Shown in pieces: positions 26,221 to 35,526 of a stretch of DNA of 64,000 nucleotides. The stretch is from Pseudanabaena galeata CCNP1313 (GTDB lineage: Bacteria > Cyanobacteriota > Cyanobacteriia > Pseudanabaenales > Pseudanabaenaceae). Where the stretch lies: positions 1,488,001 to 1,552,000 of the forward strand of contig NZ_CP112874.1 in NCBI RefSeq assembly GCF_029910235.1, in the 5' to 3' direction. Both the position numbers and the translations under genes were made by a program. Below the pieces are notes generated by a model. That model searched no databases and was not told where the DNA came from. It worked only from the letters and a program-made list of their open reading frames with translations. Position 1 is the stretch's first letter. Every line of letters begins with the position of its first letter.

Positions 26221-26802
26221 ATGGTTCAAGCCGCGAGTCCCCAAGTCAAGTATCTATCCTACGAAGAATACTATGCCTATGATGACGGCAGCGAAGTTTG
26301 CTATGAGCTAGAGGATGGAGAATTAGTTGCGATGCCCCCCGAATCAATTTTTAACTCTGATGTATCAAGACGACTGTTTTTTGCTTTAGGTAAATTTATT
26401 CCTCCTCACTTGTTAGCCTACAAGGAGGTTTCGATTGAGGTAAGTGGTCGTCGAGCAAGAGTCAGAATACCTGATCTGATCATTTTGGGGGAAGAATGTC
26501 GAGCGGCTCTAGAAACTACGAACAGAGGAACAATTACCCATGATATGCCACCGCCATTAGTGGTAATCGAGGTGGTGTCGGCTGGTCATGAAAATGAAGC
26601 AAGGGACTATCGTTTTAAGCGTTCCGAGTATGCAGCACGAGGGATAGCAGAATATTGGATTGTTGATCCTGTGCGTAGCCAGATTACGCTGCTGTCTTGG
26701 GTTGAAGGTTTTTATGATGAGTCTATCTATACTGGGGATATGGTGATTAAAAGTGGCGTGATACCAGAAATTGAGATTAACTTGAGTGATATTCTGGGTT
26801 AG
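26221..26802 (+). CDS. Uma2 family endonuclease (DUF820)
   Basis: This 193-residue protein belongs to the Uma2/DUF820 family of PD-(D/E)XK-type predicted nucleases that are greatly expanded in cyanobacteria. Visible motifs are the start YLSYEEYYAYDDGSEVCYEL, RVRIPDLIILGE with the active-site Asp, PPPLVVIEVVSAGHE with Glu, and RDYRFKRSEYAARGIAEYWIVDP with Lys and the hallmark ending. The cellular target is unknown. The stop overlaps the longer possible start of the GTPase frame, but the likely GTPase ATG lies 8 bases downstream. Confidence 0.92.
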   Translation: MVQAASPQVKYLSYEEYYAYDDGSEVCYELEDGELVAMPPESIFNSDVSRRLFFALGKFIPPHLLAYKEVSIEVSGRRARVRIPDLIILGEECRAALETTNRGTITHDMPPPLVVIEVVSAGHENEARDYRFKRSEYAARGIAEYWIVDPVRSQITLLSWVEGFYDESIYTGDMVIKSGVIPEIEINLSDILG

Positions 26803-26809
26803 CTTTTTC

Positions 26810-28024
26810 ATGCAAGATTATCTCCAACAGGTGCGCGATCGCCTAATTACTTATCGCAATTTATTCAATCAAGAATTAAAGGAATCTGAGCTAGCAGAGA
26901 TATCATTCCTTGAAGAGAAGCTAGATAAATGCGCGATCGCGATCGCAGTTTTTGGCATGGTGTCACGGGGGAAATCATCTTTAATTAATGCCTTGCTTGG
27001 GCAGAAGTTGAGTGAAACAGGAGCGATTCACGGAATCACTAAGGATATTGCTGTGTATGCGTGGGATATTCTCTCACCCCCAACCCCTCTCCCAAAAGGA
27101 GAGGGGAGAAAGAAAATTCAATTGCGATTAATTGATACTCAGGGTATTGATGAGGTGGGTGGTGAAGTGCGGGGAGCAATCGCCCTAGAAGCAGCGAAAC
27201 AAGCGGATTTAATCTTGTTTGTGATTGCGGGGGATATGACGCGACTAGAACAAGAAGCGATCGCCAATCTTCAAAAAACCTATAAGCCAGTTTTATTGGT
27301 TTTCAATAAAACTGACCTTTATCCTGAGTGCGATCGCGTCGCAATTCATCAAGCATTGCAGAATGTTGAAATGCGTAAACTGATCTCACCCCAAGAGATT
27401 GTCTTAACATCGGTAGAACCAAAGCCTGTTAAGGTACGCATCCAATATAGTGATGGGCGCGATAGTCAAGAGATTTGGGAACAACCAAAACCTGATGTCC
27501 AAGCTTTAAAAGAGAGAATTCTGGAGTTGCTGAATACTGAAGGAAAAGAACTGCTAGCAGTAAATGTGTTGCGATCGCTGTTAGAAATTCAAAACACGGT
27601 TACACAGAGATATGTCCAAAGATTACAAGCATCAACAGCGATCGCCTCTCTAGTATTTATCATAGAGGCGATCGCTGTACTAATATCTCCTTTGCGATGG
27701 GTTGATGGTTTGATTAGTGGTGGGATTACGGGCTTATTTGTGATTTGGGCGATTGGTAGATATCCGAGTCAGAAGAAGTATTTATGGTTATTTTTGACTG
27801 TAGCGATCGCCTGTATGTCAGGAGGTTTGGGAATCAATAACGAAGTTACACGCTATGTTCAAATTATTGGTTTAGGCTTAAGTTTGTTGTTTCTATTTAA
27901 GAGCCTCATTACTGATATTGAACAGAGTCGCGCTTCTGGAAAGCTTGGTGCAAAAACGCTTATTACCGCGATTATTCAGGCTGTGCCTGAAGGCTCCATA
28001 CTGCAAAGATTACAGAACATGTAA
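26810..28024 (+). CDS. Membrane-associated Era/DUF697-like GTPase
   Basis: This protein of about 404 residues has a GTPase domain: G1 GMVSRGKSSL (about residue 38), G3 IDTQGID and G4 FNKTD. The C-terminus has two to four hydrophobic helices (ASLVFIIEAIAVLISPL; YLWLFLTVAIACMSGGLGI) and ends VQ-type DUF697-like AVPEGSILQRL. I use the ATG at 26810 (MQDYLQQV); an upstream start lies in the preceding gene. An in-frame palindromic repeat inserts SPPTPLPKGEGR between the switch region and the DTQG strand. It probably acts in membrane remodelling or envelope stress, but no function is shown. Confidence 0.85.
   Translation: MQDYLQQVRDRLITYRNLFNQELKESELAEISFLEEKLDKCAIAIAVFGMVSRGKSSLINALLGQKLSETGAIHGITKDIAVYAWDILSPPTPLPKGEGRKKIQLRLIDTQGIDEVGGEVRGAIALEAAKQADLILFVIAGDMTRLEQEAIANLQKTYKPVLLVFNKTDLYPECDRVAIHQALQNVEMRKLISPQEIVLTSVEPKPVKVRIQYSDGRDSQEIWEQPKPDVQALKERILELLNTEGKELLAVNVLRSLLEIQNTVTQRYVQRLQASTAIASLVFIIEAIAVLISPLRWVDGLISGGITGLFVIWAIGRYPSQKKYLWLFLTVAIACMSGGLGINNEVTRYVQIIGLGLSLLFLFKSLITDIEQSRASGKLGAKTLITAIIQAVPEGSILQRLQNM
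27071..27110. repeat. Palindromic cyanobacterial repeat inserted in the GTPase coding sequence
   Basis: The sequence CTCACCCCCAACCCCTCTCC followed by AAAA-type loop and GGAGAGGGG forms a hairpin (27084-27092 pairs with 27098-27106). This repeat type is normally intergenic in cyanobacteria. Here it is read in frame as LSPPTPLPKGEGR and does not break the gene. Confidence 0.75.
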
Positions 28025-28143
28025 GGGCTTCGCCCTAAAGATTTTTGAAGGCGCGGCGAAGCCGTGCCTTCAAAAATCTGGTTCGCTTTGTGCCGAATAA
28101 TCCCAAAATACAAAATGGCGTAGCCATTTTGTATTTTGGGATT
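28023..28143. terminator. Three successive hairpins between convergent genes
   Basis: Hairpins lie at 28023-28036 (AGGGCTTCGCCCT), 28039-28079 (AGATTTTTGAAGGC and complement) and 28099-28143 (AATCCCAAAATACAAAATGGC with a GTA loop). They separate the convergent GTPase and oxidoreductase genes and probably terminate both. The last one overlaps the oxidoreductase stop codon. Confidence 0.65.
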
Positions 28144-29434
28144 ACAGGTTCCAATCACGGCGAAAATTAAACCAGTCTTTGAGTTTGGCTAGTTGGGCAT
28201 GATTGCGATGAAGTTCAGTCCATTGCTCAGTAATCCGTAACTCTTGTAAGACACCAATATCTTGGATTTTGACTTTGCCTTGCATAGCGATCGCGATTGC
28301 CTCTATCACTAACCGAGCACGATCGCCAAACATACTTGCGCCAAGAATTTGTCCTTGGCGATCGCAAATAATTTTACATAACCCATTCTCAGCATAGCTA
28401 TCCAAAACGTAAACTTGCTTATACTTCAGTCTTGCCAATACTTCGGTCATGCCAATCTGAACGAGTGGCGGTGTTGTAGATACATTAGTAATTTCTGGAA
28501 CTGTTGGCATAGATGCGGATCGCCAAAAACTAGTTTGTAGGGTCTGGTTTAAAATCTTGGCGATATCTTGATCATTACGACATTGATAAATATGACGATC
28601 GCTTGGATAGTCAAACTCTTTTGGTGCTGAGGTTACTAAAAGGCGATCGCAATCTATAGTTGTGTTATTTAGCCAAATTCTGGAACGATCTTGCTCGGCC
28701 TTGCTTACCGCCGTTACTTGCATTGACGTATATACTTCCACCCCTTCCGCTTCTAGTTGGGCTTGTAAAGTACGGGCGATCGCCACATCAATATTTGGTA
28801 AAACATGGCTGCTATTGGTAATTAAGCTTGTATGTACACCCAGAAAGTTTAGGGTTTGGGCGATCGCACAAGTATCGGGGTCGTCACCTAAAACGGCGAT
28901 CGAGTTTGGTAAATCTTGTAAATGTAATAGCTGATGTGCGGTTATGTAATTATGGTCAGCAAGTCCAAAGATTTTCCGTAGTGGTGTTGGGGTGTCATAG
29001 GCGATCGCATAGGCTCGTGAACTGAGGCAGCGCTGAGAAGTATCGTGGGATAATGCTGAAAGGGAAGTTTCACTAACTTCTAAAATATATGAATTTTTTG
29101 CTTGGCTCTGAAACTTACATGCCCCAACAATCACATCAACCCCATTTTTTTGCAATATCTCTTGTATTTCCTCGTGACAAAAATTATGGATAATTGATGG
29201 GATTTGCTGTGCAGACAGTTTTAAACGCTCAGGTTTTGGGCGATCCCCTACCTTAGTTTTTAATAACTGTAAAATATAATTAATCTGAGCAATATTCTGA
29301 GCAATATTTAGATAAGAGTCATTTGCTTGATTCCAGACCCACGCAACTCTAGCTTTACGCTGAGCCGCAAGGTTAACTAATTTATGAGCAGACGCGCTCA
29401 TCCCAATTACAACAAGGTCATAATCGACCGACAT
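28142..29434 (-). CDS. Degenerate pyridine nucleotide-disulfide oxidoreductase-like protein
   Basis: The protein (about 430 residues from the ATG at 29434, MSVDYDLVVIG) follows the FAD/NAD-linked oxidoreductase fold: an N-terminal dinucleotide strand, a second Rossmann unit (NSIAVLGDDPDTCAIAQTLNFLGVHTSLIT) and a C-terminal dimerisation domain (GLCKIICDRQGQILGASMFGDRA). The usual GxGxxG is changed to GMSASA and there is no CxxxxC redox pair. It is therefore probably not a classical disulfide reductase, and FAD binding is uncertain. A longer start at 29491 would overlap the divergent kinase gene. Similar mercuric-reductase-like proteins are known in cyanobacteria. Confidence 0.7.
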   Translation of the reverse strand: MSVDYDLVVIGMSASAHKLVNLAAQRKARVAWVWNQANDSYLNIAQNIAQINYILQLLKTKVGDRPKPERLKLSAQQIPSIIHNFCHEEIQEILQKNGVDVIVGACKFQSQAKNSYILEVSETSLSALSHDTSQRCLSSRAYAIAYDTPTPLRKIFGLADHNYITAHQLLHLQDLPNSIAVLGDDPDTCAIAQTLNFLGVHTSLITNSSHVLPNIDVAIARTLQAQLEAEGVEVYTSMQVTAVSKAEQDRSRIWLNNTTIDCDRLLVTSAPKEFDYPSDRHIYQCRNDQDIAKILNQTLQTSFWRSASMPTVPEITNVSTTPPLVQIGMTEVLARLKYKQVYVLDSYAENGLCKIICDRQGQILGASMFGDRARLVIEAIAIAMQGKVKIQDIGVLQELRITEQWTELHRNHAQLAKLKDWFNFRRDWNL

Positions 29435-29471
29435 TCTAAACAAGCTCTTAAATAAATTAACGACTAAACCA

Positions 29472-31886
29472 ATGCTAGTACAAAACAGCATTTATCTTGA
29501 CCTAGCCATCGATCATTGCCCCCTCATAATTGCTCCAAACAGATCTGTATTAGACGCAATTAATTTGATGAATCAAAGGATTGAGGCTGAATCTATACAG
29601 CCCTGTGACCATATATTGCTAGCGGCTAGGGCAAGCTATGTTGTGGTGGTTGATGAGCAAAGGTTAATCGGAGTTTTTTCTGAACGGGACGTATTGCAGC
29701 TAGTGCAGAAGCAGGTAGATCTGCCATCTTTACAGGTGATTAATGCTATTTCAGATCGCCCAATGGTGATTAAGCGATCGCAAATTCAAGATTTGGATTC
29801 AATGCTCCAGATCTTGCAGTATTCTCAACGTCGCCATCTACCTGTAATTGATGACTCTGGCAACATCATCGGAGTAGCGACGAAGGAAAGTATTCTCTTT
29901 GCCAAGAGCAAGCTAACCGAAGATACTTTAGCGAATGTAGAAGCCCAAAAACGTGCAGTTTTAACGGCAATTCCCGATCTAATCTATCGCTTGAGTATTG
30001 ATGGTATTTATTTGGAATGCTTCTCCAGTAGTTATGTTACGGATTTACTACCATCAGATCTTGATCCGATTAGCAAGCATCTTTCCGATGTTTTGCCTAA
30101 AGAATTAGCCGATCGCAAATTGCACTTACTCAGACAAGCGATCGCCACTGGAGAGATTCAGTCCTTTGAGCAGCAATGGAATATTAAGGGGAAAATACAA
30201 TATGAAGAGGTGCAAATTGTAAAAGTCAATGAACAAGAAGTTTTGACAATTATTCGGAATATTAGCGATCGCAAGCGCTCCGAAGAAGCTTTACGCGAAT
30301 CAGAAATGCGATTTAGAAGCGTATTTGACAGTGCGGCGGTAGGAATATCATTAGCTGCACTTGATGGAAAACATATTGCTGTCAACCAATCTTTATGCCA
30401 CATGTTGGGATATACAGAGACGGAACTACAAGTGTTGACGTTTCAGGAAATCACCCATCCTGATGATCTCGATCTCGATCTTTATCACTATCAGAAACTA
30501 CTTAACAATGAGATTGATAGTTTTCATATCGAGAAACGCTTTCGTCATAAAAATGGGCAATTTATTTGGGGATTAATGAGTGTTTCTATGGTTCGAGATC
30601 CCCAAAATCAACCGATGTATGATATTGCGCTAATTCAAAATATTAATGAACTGAAAAATACACAGCAGGAACTATCTAAACTCAATCAAGAATTAGAAAT
30701 TAGAATTGAACAAAGAACCCTCGATCTTGCCGAAAGTGAAACTCGCAAACAACAGATACTCAATGCGATTCCCGATTTATTACTGCGGCTGAAACTAGAT
30801 GGGACTTGTCTAGATTGTATGATGCCAATTTTTCCCGATAAGGAAGCTTTCATCCCAATCAAGCAAAATATTTCTGAAATTCTAGCGCCGTCAGTTCTTG
30901 CGGAACAATTGGCTGTTTTTAATAAGGCGATCGCCATAGGTGAGGTACAAATCTATGAGCATAAGTTGCGAAAGTATGGCGAATGGGTTTATGAGGAAGT
31001 GCGGATCAGTCCCTGTGGTGAAGATGAAGTTTTAGTCTTAGTAAGAAATATCAGCGATCGTAAACGTGCCGAAGAAGCTCTCCAGTTGAGTAATGAAAAA
31101 CTTCTCGCCACAAATAAAGAACTAGAACGAGTTACCCGTCTTAAGGATGAATTTCTTGCCACGATGAGCCATGAACTAAGAACTCCACTCAATGCCATTT
31201 TAGGAATTTCTGAAGGTTTACTTGAGCAAGTTTTTGGTGAACTTAATCAGCGACAACAAAACTCATTAAAAACGATTCAAAAAAGTGGTCAACATCTTCT
31301 AGAACTAATTAACGATATTCTCGATGTAGCCAAAATTGAAGCAGGAATGTTTACGCTAGAAATAACATCAGTCTCAGTACGCTATTTATGCGAGAGTAGC
31401 CTTAGCTTTGTCAAACACCAAGCTTTACAAAAAAATATTCTATTAAATCTGACAATTCATGACAATATGCCAAAGGCGATCGAGATTGATGAGCGCCGAA
31501 TGCGTCAGTTGCTAATTAACTTGTTGAGTAATGCCGTCAAATTTACGCCTAAAAATGGGAATGTCACCCTAGAAGCCAAGTTAGTCAATGTTGCCATAGG
31601 TGACACAGCCGTAAATACCGAAGCACATTTTCAAGAACATTCTAAAACTGAGATTCATTTTTTGGTGTCTGATACTGGTATTGGTATTTCCCAAGATGAT
31701 ATCAATAAATTATTTCAGCCTTTTATGCAGATTGATAGTAGTCTCAGTCGGCAGTATGCAGGTACGGGGTTAGGTTTAAATTTGGTCAAGAAACTTGCTG
31801 AACTTCACGGGGGACAAGTAAGTGTTGAAAGTAAAGTCGGCGAAGGTAGTTGCTTTACTGTTAATTTGCCCTATGAAAGTAGCTAA
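29472..31886 (+). CDS. CBS-PAS sensor histidine kinase
   Basis: This 804-residue soluble sensor kinase has two CBS domains (about 20-155; VFSERDVL and GNIIGVATKESI). Three PAS domains follow (about 160-270, 275-395 and 425-540; two end in NISDRKR). Then come HisKA with ATMSHELRTPLNAIL (phospho-acceptor His567) and HATPase with LINLLSNAVKF, DTGIGIS and GTGLGLNLVKKL. There is no membrane segment and no receiver domain, so it needs a separate response regulator, not seen nearby. CBS pairs usually bind adenine nucleotides, which suggests sensing of energy state (inference). The gene is divergent from the oxidoreductase gene with a gap of under 40 bases. Confidence 0.92.
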   Translation: MLVQNSIYLDLAIDHCPLIIAPNRSVLDAINLMNQRIEAESIQPCDHILLAARASYVVVVDEQRLIGVFSERDVLQLVQKQVDLPSLQVINAISDRPMVIKRSQIQDLDSMLQILQYSQRRHLPVIDDSGNIIGVATKESILFAKSKLTEDTLANVEAQKRAVLTAIPDLIYRLSIDGIYLECFSSSYVTDLLPSDLDPISKHLSDVLPKELADRKLHLLRQAIATGEIQSFEQQWNIKGKIQYEEVQIVKVNEQEVLTIIRNISDRKRSEEALRESEMRFRSVFDSAAVGISLAALDGKHIAVNQSLCHMLGYTETELQVLTFQEITHPDDLDLDLYHYQKLLNNEIDSFHIEKRFRHKNGQFIWGLMSVSMVRDPQNQPMYDIALIQNINELKNTQQELSKLNQELEIRIEQRTLDLAESETRKQQILNAIPDLLLRLKLDGTCLDCMMPIFPDKEAFIPIKQNISEILAPSVLAEQLAVFNKAIAIGEVQIYEHKLRKYGEWVYEEVRISPCGEDEVLVLVRNISDRKRAEEALQLSNEKLLATNKELERVTRLKDEFLATMSHELRTPLNAILGISEGLLEQVFGELNQRQQNSLKTIQKSGQHLLELINDILDVAKIEAGMFTLEITSVSVRYLCESSLSFVKHQALQKNILLNLTIHDNMPKAIEIDERRMRQLLINLLSNAVKFTPKNGNVTLEAKLVNVAIGDTAVNTEAHFQEHSKTEIHFLVSDTGIGISQDDINKLFQPFMQIDSSLSRQYAGTGLGLNLVKKLAELHGGQVSVESKVGEGSCFTVNLPYESS

Positions 31887-31954
31887 AGCCATTGTGATAA
31901 GTACAGCATTACTGAAGCGCATCTATCGACTGTTTCATTATTGCCCTTGAAGCA

Positions 31955-32734
31955 CTATGAGCCAGTCAGTGATGAGCCAATACCTTGAAAGAAAGCCCAC
32001 GACAAAAAGAAGTTACTGATAAAGATCGCCAGTAATGCCGTCACAACTGCGGTAGTAGTGGACTCACCCACACCCTTTGCACCACCTGTAGTGGTTAAGC
32101 CCCATGTTGTACCGATCGCTGCAATCAAAACTCCAAAAATACTGGATTTGATTAGCGCCGCAATTAAATCCCAAGGCTTCAGTAAATTCTGCACAGAGTT
32201 AAGAAACATGCTCTGAGGAATCGCATACATGGCTTGAGATAAAAACAAGCCACCTACCATACCTGTTAAAAAACCTAAAATTGTGAGGACAGGTAGCATC
32301 AACAAACAAGCGATCGCACGTGGTGTTGCTAGATAATCAACGGGATTTGTGCGGAGCATGTAGAGCGCATCAATTTGTTCAGTTACTTGCATTGTGCCAA
32401 TTTCCGCAGCAAATGCTGAACCCACACGCCCCGCGATAATTACCGCTGTCAATACAGGGATTAACTCACGGGCTAAGGCGATCGCCAAAATCCCACCGAT
32501 CGCTTGTTGTGCGCCAAAGTTAATAAATTCTCGTGCCACTTGAATTGTGAAGACAGCACCAACAAAGGAAGCCGTAATTAAAGTGATCAGCAGTGACTCT
32601 GTGCCAACTATCGACATTTGCTCAATCGTATTGCGCCAATGAAAGCGGCGATAGATCAAAACATGGGTGATGATTTGACCGATTAGTAAACAACTTTGCC
32701 CAAGCTTAATTAGCCAACTGCCAAAATTTCCCAT
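31955..32734 (-). CDS. MlaE family lipid ABC transporter permease
   Basis: This 259-residue integral membrane protein is the permease of an Mla-type lipid transporter, which moves phospholipids between inner and outer membranes. It has an amphipathic N-terminus and five hydrophobic segments. The MlaE signature is visible in FTIQVAREFINFGAQQAIGGILAIALARELIPVLTAVI... with GRVGSAFAAEIGTMQVTEQIDAL (about 98-125). The ATPase and MCE substrate-binding genes are not adjacent, as is usual in cyanobacteria. Confidence 0.92.
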   Translation of the reverse strand: MGNFGSWLIKLGQSCLLIGQIITHVLIYRRFHWRNTIEQMSIVGTESLLITLITASFVGAVFTIQVAREFINFGAQQAIGGILAIALARELIPVLTAVIIAGRVGSAFAAEIGTMQVTEQIDALYMLRTNPVDYLATPRAIACLLMLPVLTILGFLTGMVGGLFLSQAMYAIPQSMFLNSVQNLLKPWDLIAALIKSSIFGVLIAAIGTTWGLTTTGGAKGVGESTTTAVVTALLAIFISNFFLSWAFFQGIGSSLTGS

Positions 32735-32809
32735 GTTTTCAATTTCCTATATCACCACTGACAAGCCACAAACAATTTTTGTTTTATCGTAGCCTTCGCA
32801 ATTATAGCT

Positions 32810-33301
32810 CTAGCTTTTGACAGGAAAAAGATGGAGCGTCCAGTTGCAGGGTTGTTGGAGATCACCAAACCGACCACTTACCCAATACCAGAGCGTGAGT
32901 CGAGTAGGAAAAAATCCAATTACGAGAAAATGATCATCTGGAGTAGCTGTACCATATTTAAGCCCATTGGTGGCGGAGACTAACCAAGGCGTATCAGTAT
33001 CCTTGACCAATAGCTGAGAACGATGGTAGATGTCTTTGTACTGCAAAGGCAAAGCAAAGATAGAGTAAACATGATGCTCACCGCGCCAAGGTTCGGCGAC
33101 AACTTTGATGGGGTGAAACCTCAAGCTATTTGACTTACTTAAGTTATCTGTCATTGTGGTACATAAAACAGGATTTGGCTCAGATGAATTTGTTTGCGAT
33201 GAGTCCTGTAATGACCAAGCAATCACAGTAAAAATAGTTCCTATGGTTAAAGTTATAGCAACAACGAATGAGAATTTACTTTGAGTAGACCAGTTTTTCA
33301 T
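32810..33301 (-). CDS. Hypothetical membrane-anchored protein
   Basis: This 163-residue protein has one N-terminal hydrophobic segment (FVVAITLTIGTIFTVIAWSL, about 12-31) that could be a signal anchor. A mature domain with a possible disulfide pair follows (Cys near 47 and QQPCNW near 152). I do not recognise its family. The start overlaps the DacB stop codon by 4 bases (33298-33301), so it is coupled to the peptidoglycan peptidase and probably acts in the same compartment. Confidence 0.65.
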   Translation of the reverse strand: MKNWSTQSKFSFVVAITLTIGTIFTVIAWSLQDSSQTNSSEPNPVLCTTMTDNLSKSNSLRFHPIKVVAEPWRGEHHVYSIFALPLQYKDIYHRSQLLVKDTDTPWLVSATNGLKYGTATPDDHFLVIGFFPTRLTLWYWVSGRFGDLQQPCNWTLHLFPVKS

Positions 33302-34755
33302 TCACAGGGTTCAAGGCGAGTTAGTAGTAGGGCAATCTCATCAACATACTTTTGCAATTCTCTCGGTGTAAGATTGCTGTTATTAATGATGATACTGAAA
33401 ACCACTTCACGATAATTTTGAGGACTAGCATAACCTGACAGAACAATTGCGCCTGATAGTGTTCCCGTCTTGGCTTGTAGTAAACTTTGCGCTGAAGTAT
33501 TTTTAAATCGATTGGTCAATGTGCCATCAACATTGGCGATCGCCAATGATTGACGAAAATTGCGATCGCTTGCAACGGTTTGCAAAAGTTGAACGATCGC
33601 TTTTGGTGTAGTTAAACTGTGACGGGACAATCCAGAGCCATCAGCTAGAGAAACTTGAGCAGATGGAATATTCACGGACTGTAGGTATTGGCTAATAGCT
33701 AACATCCCTCCCTTAACACTGTCATCGGGACTGATACCTTGAAGGCGATCACCTAAAGCTCTTAGTAACAATTCAGCATAGAGATTATTACTATCTTTGT
33801 TGGTGATAATAATTAATTGAGAGATTGGTGGAGAGAGATTGATCGCTAAATCTTTGGTGGGTGGAAGCTTTTTTGAAGCAGTGATATCTGATGAGATTTC
33901 AATACCTTGAACGGTTAGTTCTTGGCGTAATAAATCTAAAAAATTAGCTTCAGGATCAGGAATAGCTACACCGCCGAGTCTGGGTTTTGACTTTTCAGGG
34001 ATTTGCCCAGTAATGATTAGTAGGTTTTGTCCATAGGGGCGTTCAACTTTTAAACTGTAGGGAGAATCTGCACTAGCTGTGATTGCTTGATTTTGGATGC
34101 GCCAATCTTTAGCCCATTCGGGGTTGTCCCATGTAAAGATTGGAGGTTTGCCAACTTCATCAGGACTCACTGTCCAATAGAGAGAGTTTTCATTGATTGT
34201 GAAAGGAGAGGCGATCGCTGCATAGTAATGTTGTAAATCTGACCATTCCCAGCTACCAGAAACTTCTGCTCCTCTGCGAGATGTCAATGACCAAATTCCA
34301 CCATTAATCCGCTTTACTCCTTTCCTTTTGAGTTGATTAACTAGTGATTTTAAGCCAGTCTTTGAGTTAAAACTAGGATCTCCCGATCCAATTAGCCATA
34401 ATCCGTTTTCTAGCTCACCATTGGCATTAGGTAAATCATGCGACATCAACCGTGTAGCAAATTGATAGTTGGGACCTAATGCTTTTAGAGCGATCGCCGT
34501 TACAAACAGTTTGGCATTTGAGGCAGGTATAAAATAGCGATCCCCATCAAGGTTCGCTAATACTTGGGGACTAGGTGAGTTAGTTTGGACAAATACACCA
34601 ACTCGCGCAGCCTTTAATTTAGGGGATTGAGCAACTTTTTCTACTTCTCTTTGTAATTGCGCTGGACAAAGACGATTACTATTTGCCTGAGCAGGAGCAG
34701 CCGTAATTAGAGAAATTACAACTAAAGTAATCTTGATAAATATTGTATTTCTCAA
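33298..34755 (-). CDS. dacB: D-alanyl-D-alanine carboxypeptidase/endopeptidase (PBP4 type)
   Basis: This 485-residue periplasmic penicillin-binding protein trims or cleaves peptidoglycan crosslinks. It has a signal peptide (residues 1-24, ending APAQA). The active-site motifs are all present: PASNAKLF (SxxK, about 77-84), DSNNLYAELLLR (SxN) and LLQAKTGTLSGA (KTG). DGSGLSRHSLTTP is typical of the S13 family. It precedes an unknown membrane protein with a 4-base overlap. Confidence 0.93.
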   Translation of the reverse strand: MRNTIFIKITLVVISLITAAPAQANSNRLCPAQLQREVEKVAQSPKLKAARVGVFVQTNSPSPQVLANLDGDRYFIPASNAKLFVTAIALKALGPNYQFATRLMSHDLPNANGELENGLWLIGSGDPSFNSKTGLKSLVNQLKRKGVKRINGGIWSLTSRRGAEVSGSWEWSDLQHYYAAIASPFTINENSLYWTVSPDEVGKPPIFTWDNPEWAKDWRIQNQAITASADSPYSLKVERPYGQNLLIITGQIPEKSKPRLGGVAIPDPEANFLDLLRQELTVQGIEISSDITASKKLPPTKDLAINLSPPISQLIIITNKDSNNLYAELLLRALGDRLQGISPDDSVKGGMLAISQYLQSVNIPSAQVSLADGSGLSRHSLTTPKAIVQLLQTVASDRNFRQSLAIANVDGTLTNRFKNTSAQSLLQAKTGTLSGAIVLSGYASPQNYREVVFSIIINNSNLTPRELQKYVDEIALLLTRLEPCE

Positions 34756-34849
34756 TGGACAAACTGACTAGAACAAGAGTGACAAAAGATTAGCATAAAA
34801 AACAATAAAAAACATTACAAAGCATCACCCATAAAATATTTAGGATAAT

Positions 34850-35524
34850 CTAATCATCTAAAATCCATAGATAAATTCTATGTTCGCGATTGCCAACCTT
34901 AACTTTCTCAATTTGTTTAGGAGGTAAATCTCCTAAGTTGTATTCATGGGAAACAACTCTTGTTCCTGACTTTAATTTTGGTAAAATTTCAGAGCGTACT
35001 CGTAGATTTGCCAGTGGTAGAAGATAAAGGGTAATTACAGTAGCGTCACTTAAATCGGCTTTAAAAAGATCTTGTTTAATAAATTTAATGCGATCGCGAA
35101 TTTCTGGTGTTTTGGCGATCGCAGCCTTTGATTCTCGATCTGATTCCCTAATTAACTCAGGATCAATCTCGATACCGATTGCCTTTGCTCCAAATTTTTG
35201 TGCAGCAGTAATCACGATTCGACCATCGCCACTACCTAGATCATAAACAACATCATTTTTATCAACCTTTGCCATTTCTAGCATTTTTAGAACTACTTCT
35301 GGCGGCGTTTGTACATACGGAGCATCGGGAATACGCTCTGGTTCAATATCTTTAGTCGCCATGGAGGGAAGCGGCGGCAATGGTTTGTTTTCTGGTTTAT
35401 TTTCTAAGGGATCACTTGACGATGTTGAATTATTAAACATCAGAGAATTACAAGCCAATAATGTTGATGATGTGATGGCAGCAATCAACACAAACCTCAA
35501 GATCAATCTCAATAAATTTGCCAT
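34850..35524 (-). CDS. SAM-dependent methyltransferase with lipoprotein signal
   Basis: The N-terminus (LILRFVLIAAITSSTLLACNS) is a lipoprotein signal with lipobox LLAC at about residues 22-25, followed by a Ser/Pro-rich linker. The rest is a class I methyltransferase-like fold: VYDLGSGDGRIVITAAQKFG (motif I), AIGIEIDPELI (motif II) and FIKQDLFKADLSDATVITLYLL (motif IV). Similar proteins in cyanobacteria are annotated as methyltransferases, but export is odd for a SAM-dependent enzyme because SAM is cytoplasmic. The substrate is unknown. It starts 2 bases after the NagZ stop codon and is probably cotranscribed with it. Confidence 0.8.
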   Translation of the reverse strand: MANLLRLILRFVLIAAITSSTLLACNSLMFNNSTSSSDPLENKPENKPLPPLPSMATKDIEPERIPDAPYVQTPPEVVLKMLEMAKVDKNDVVYDLGSGDGRIVITAAQKFGAKAIGIEIDPELIRESDRESKAAIAKTPEIRDRIKFIKQDLFKADLSDATVITLYLLPLANLRVRSEILPKLKSGTRVVSHEYNLGDLPPKQIEKVKVGNREHRIYLWILDD

Positions 35525-35526
35525 AT

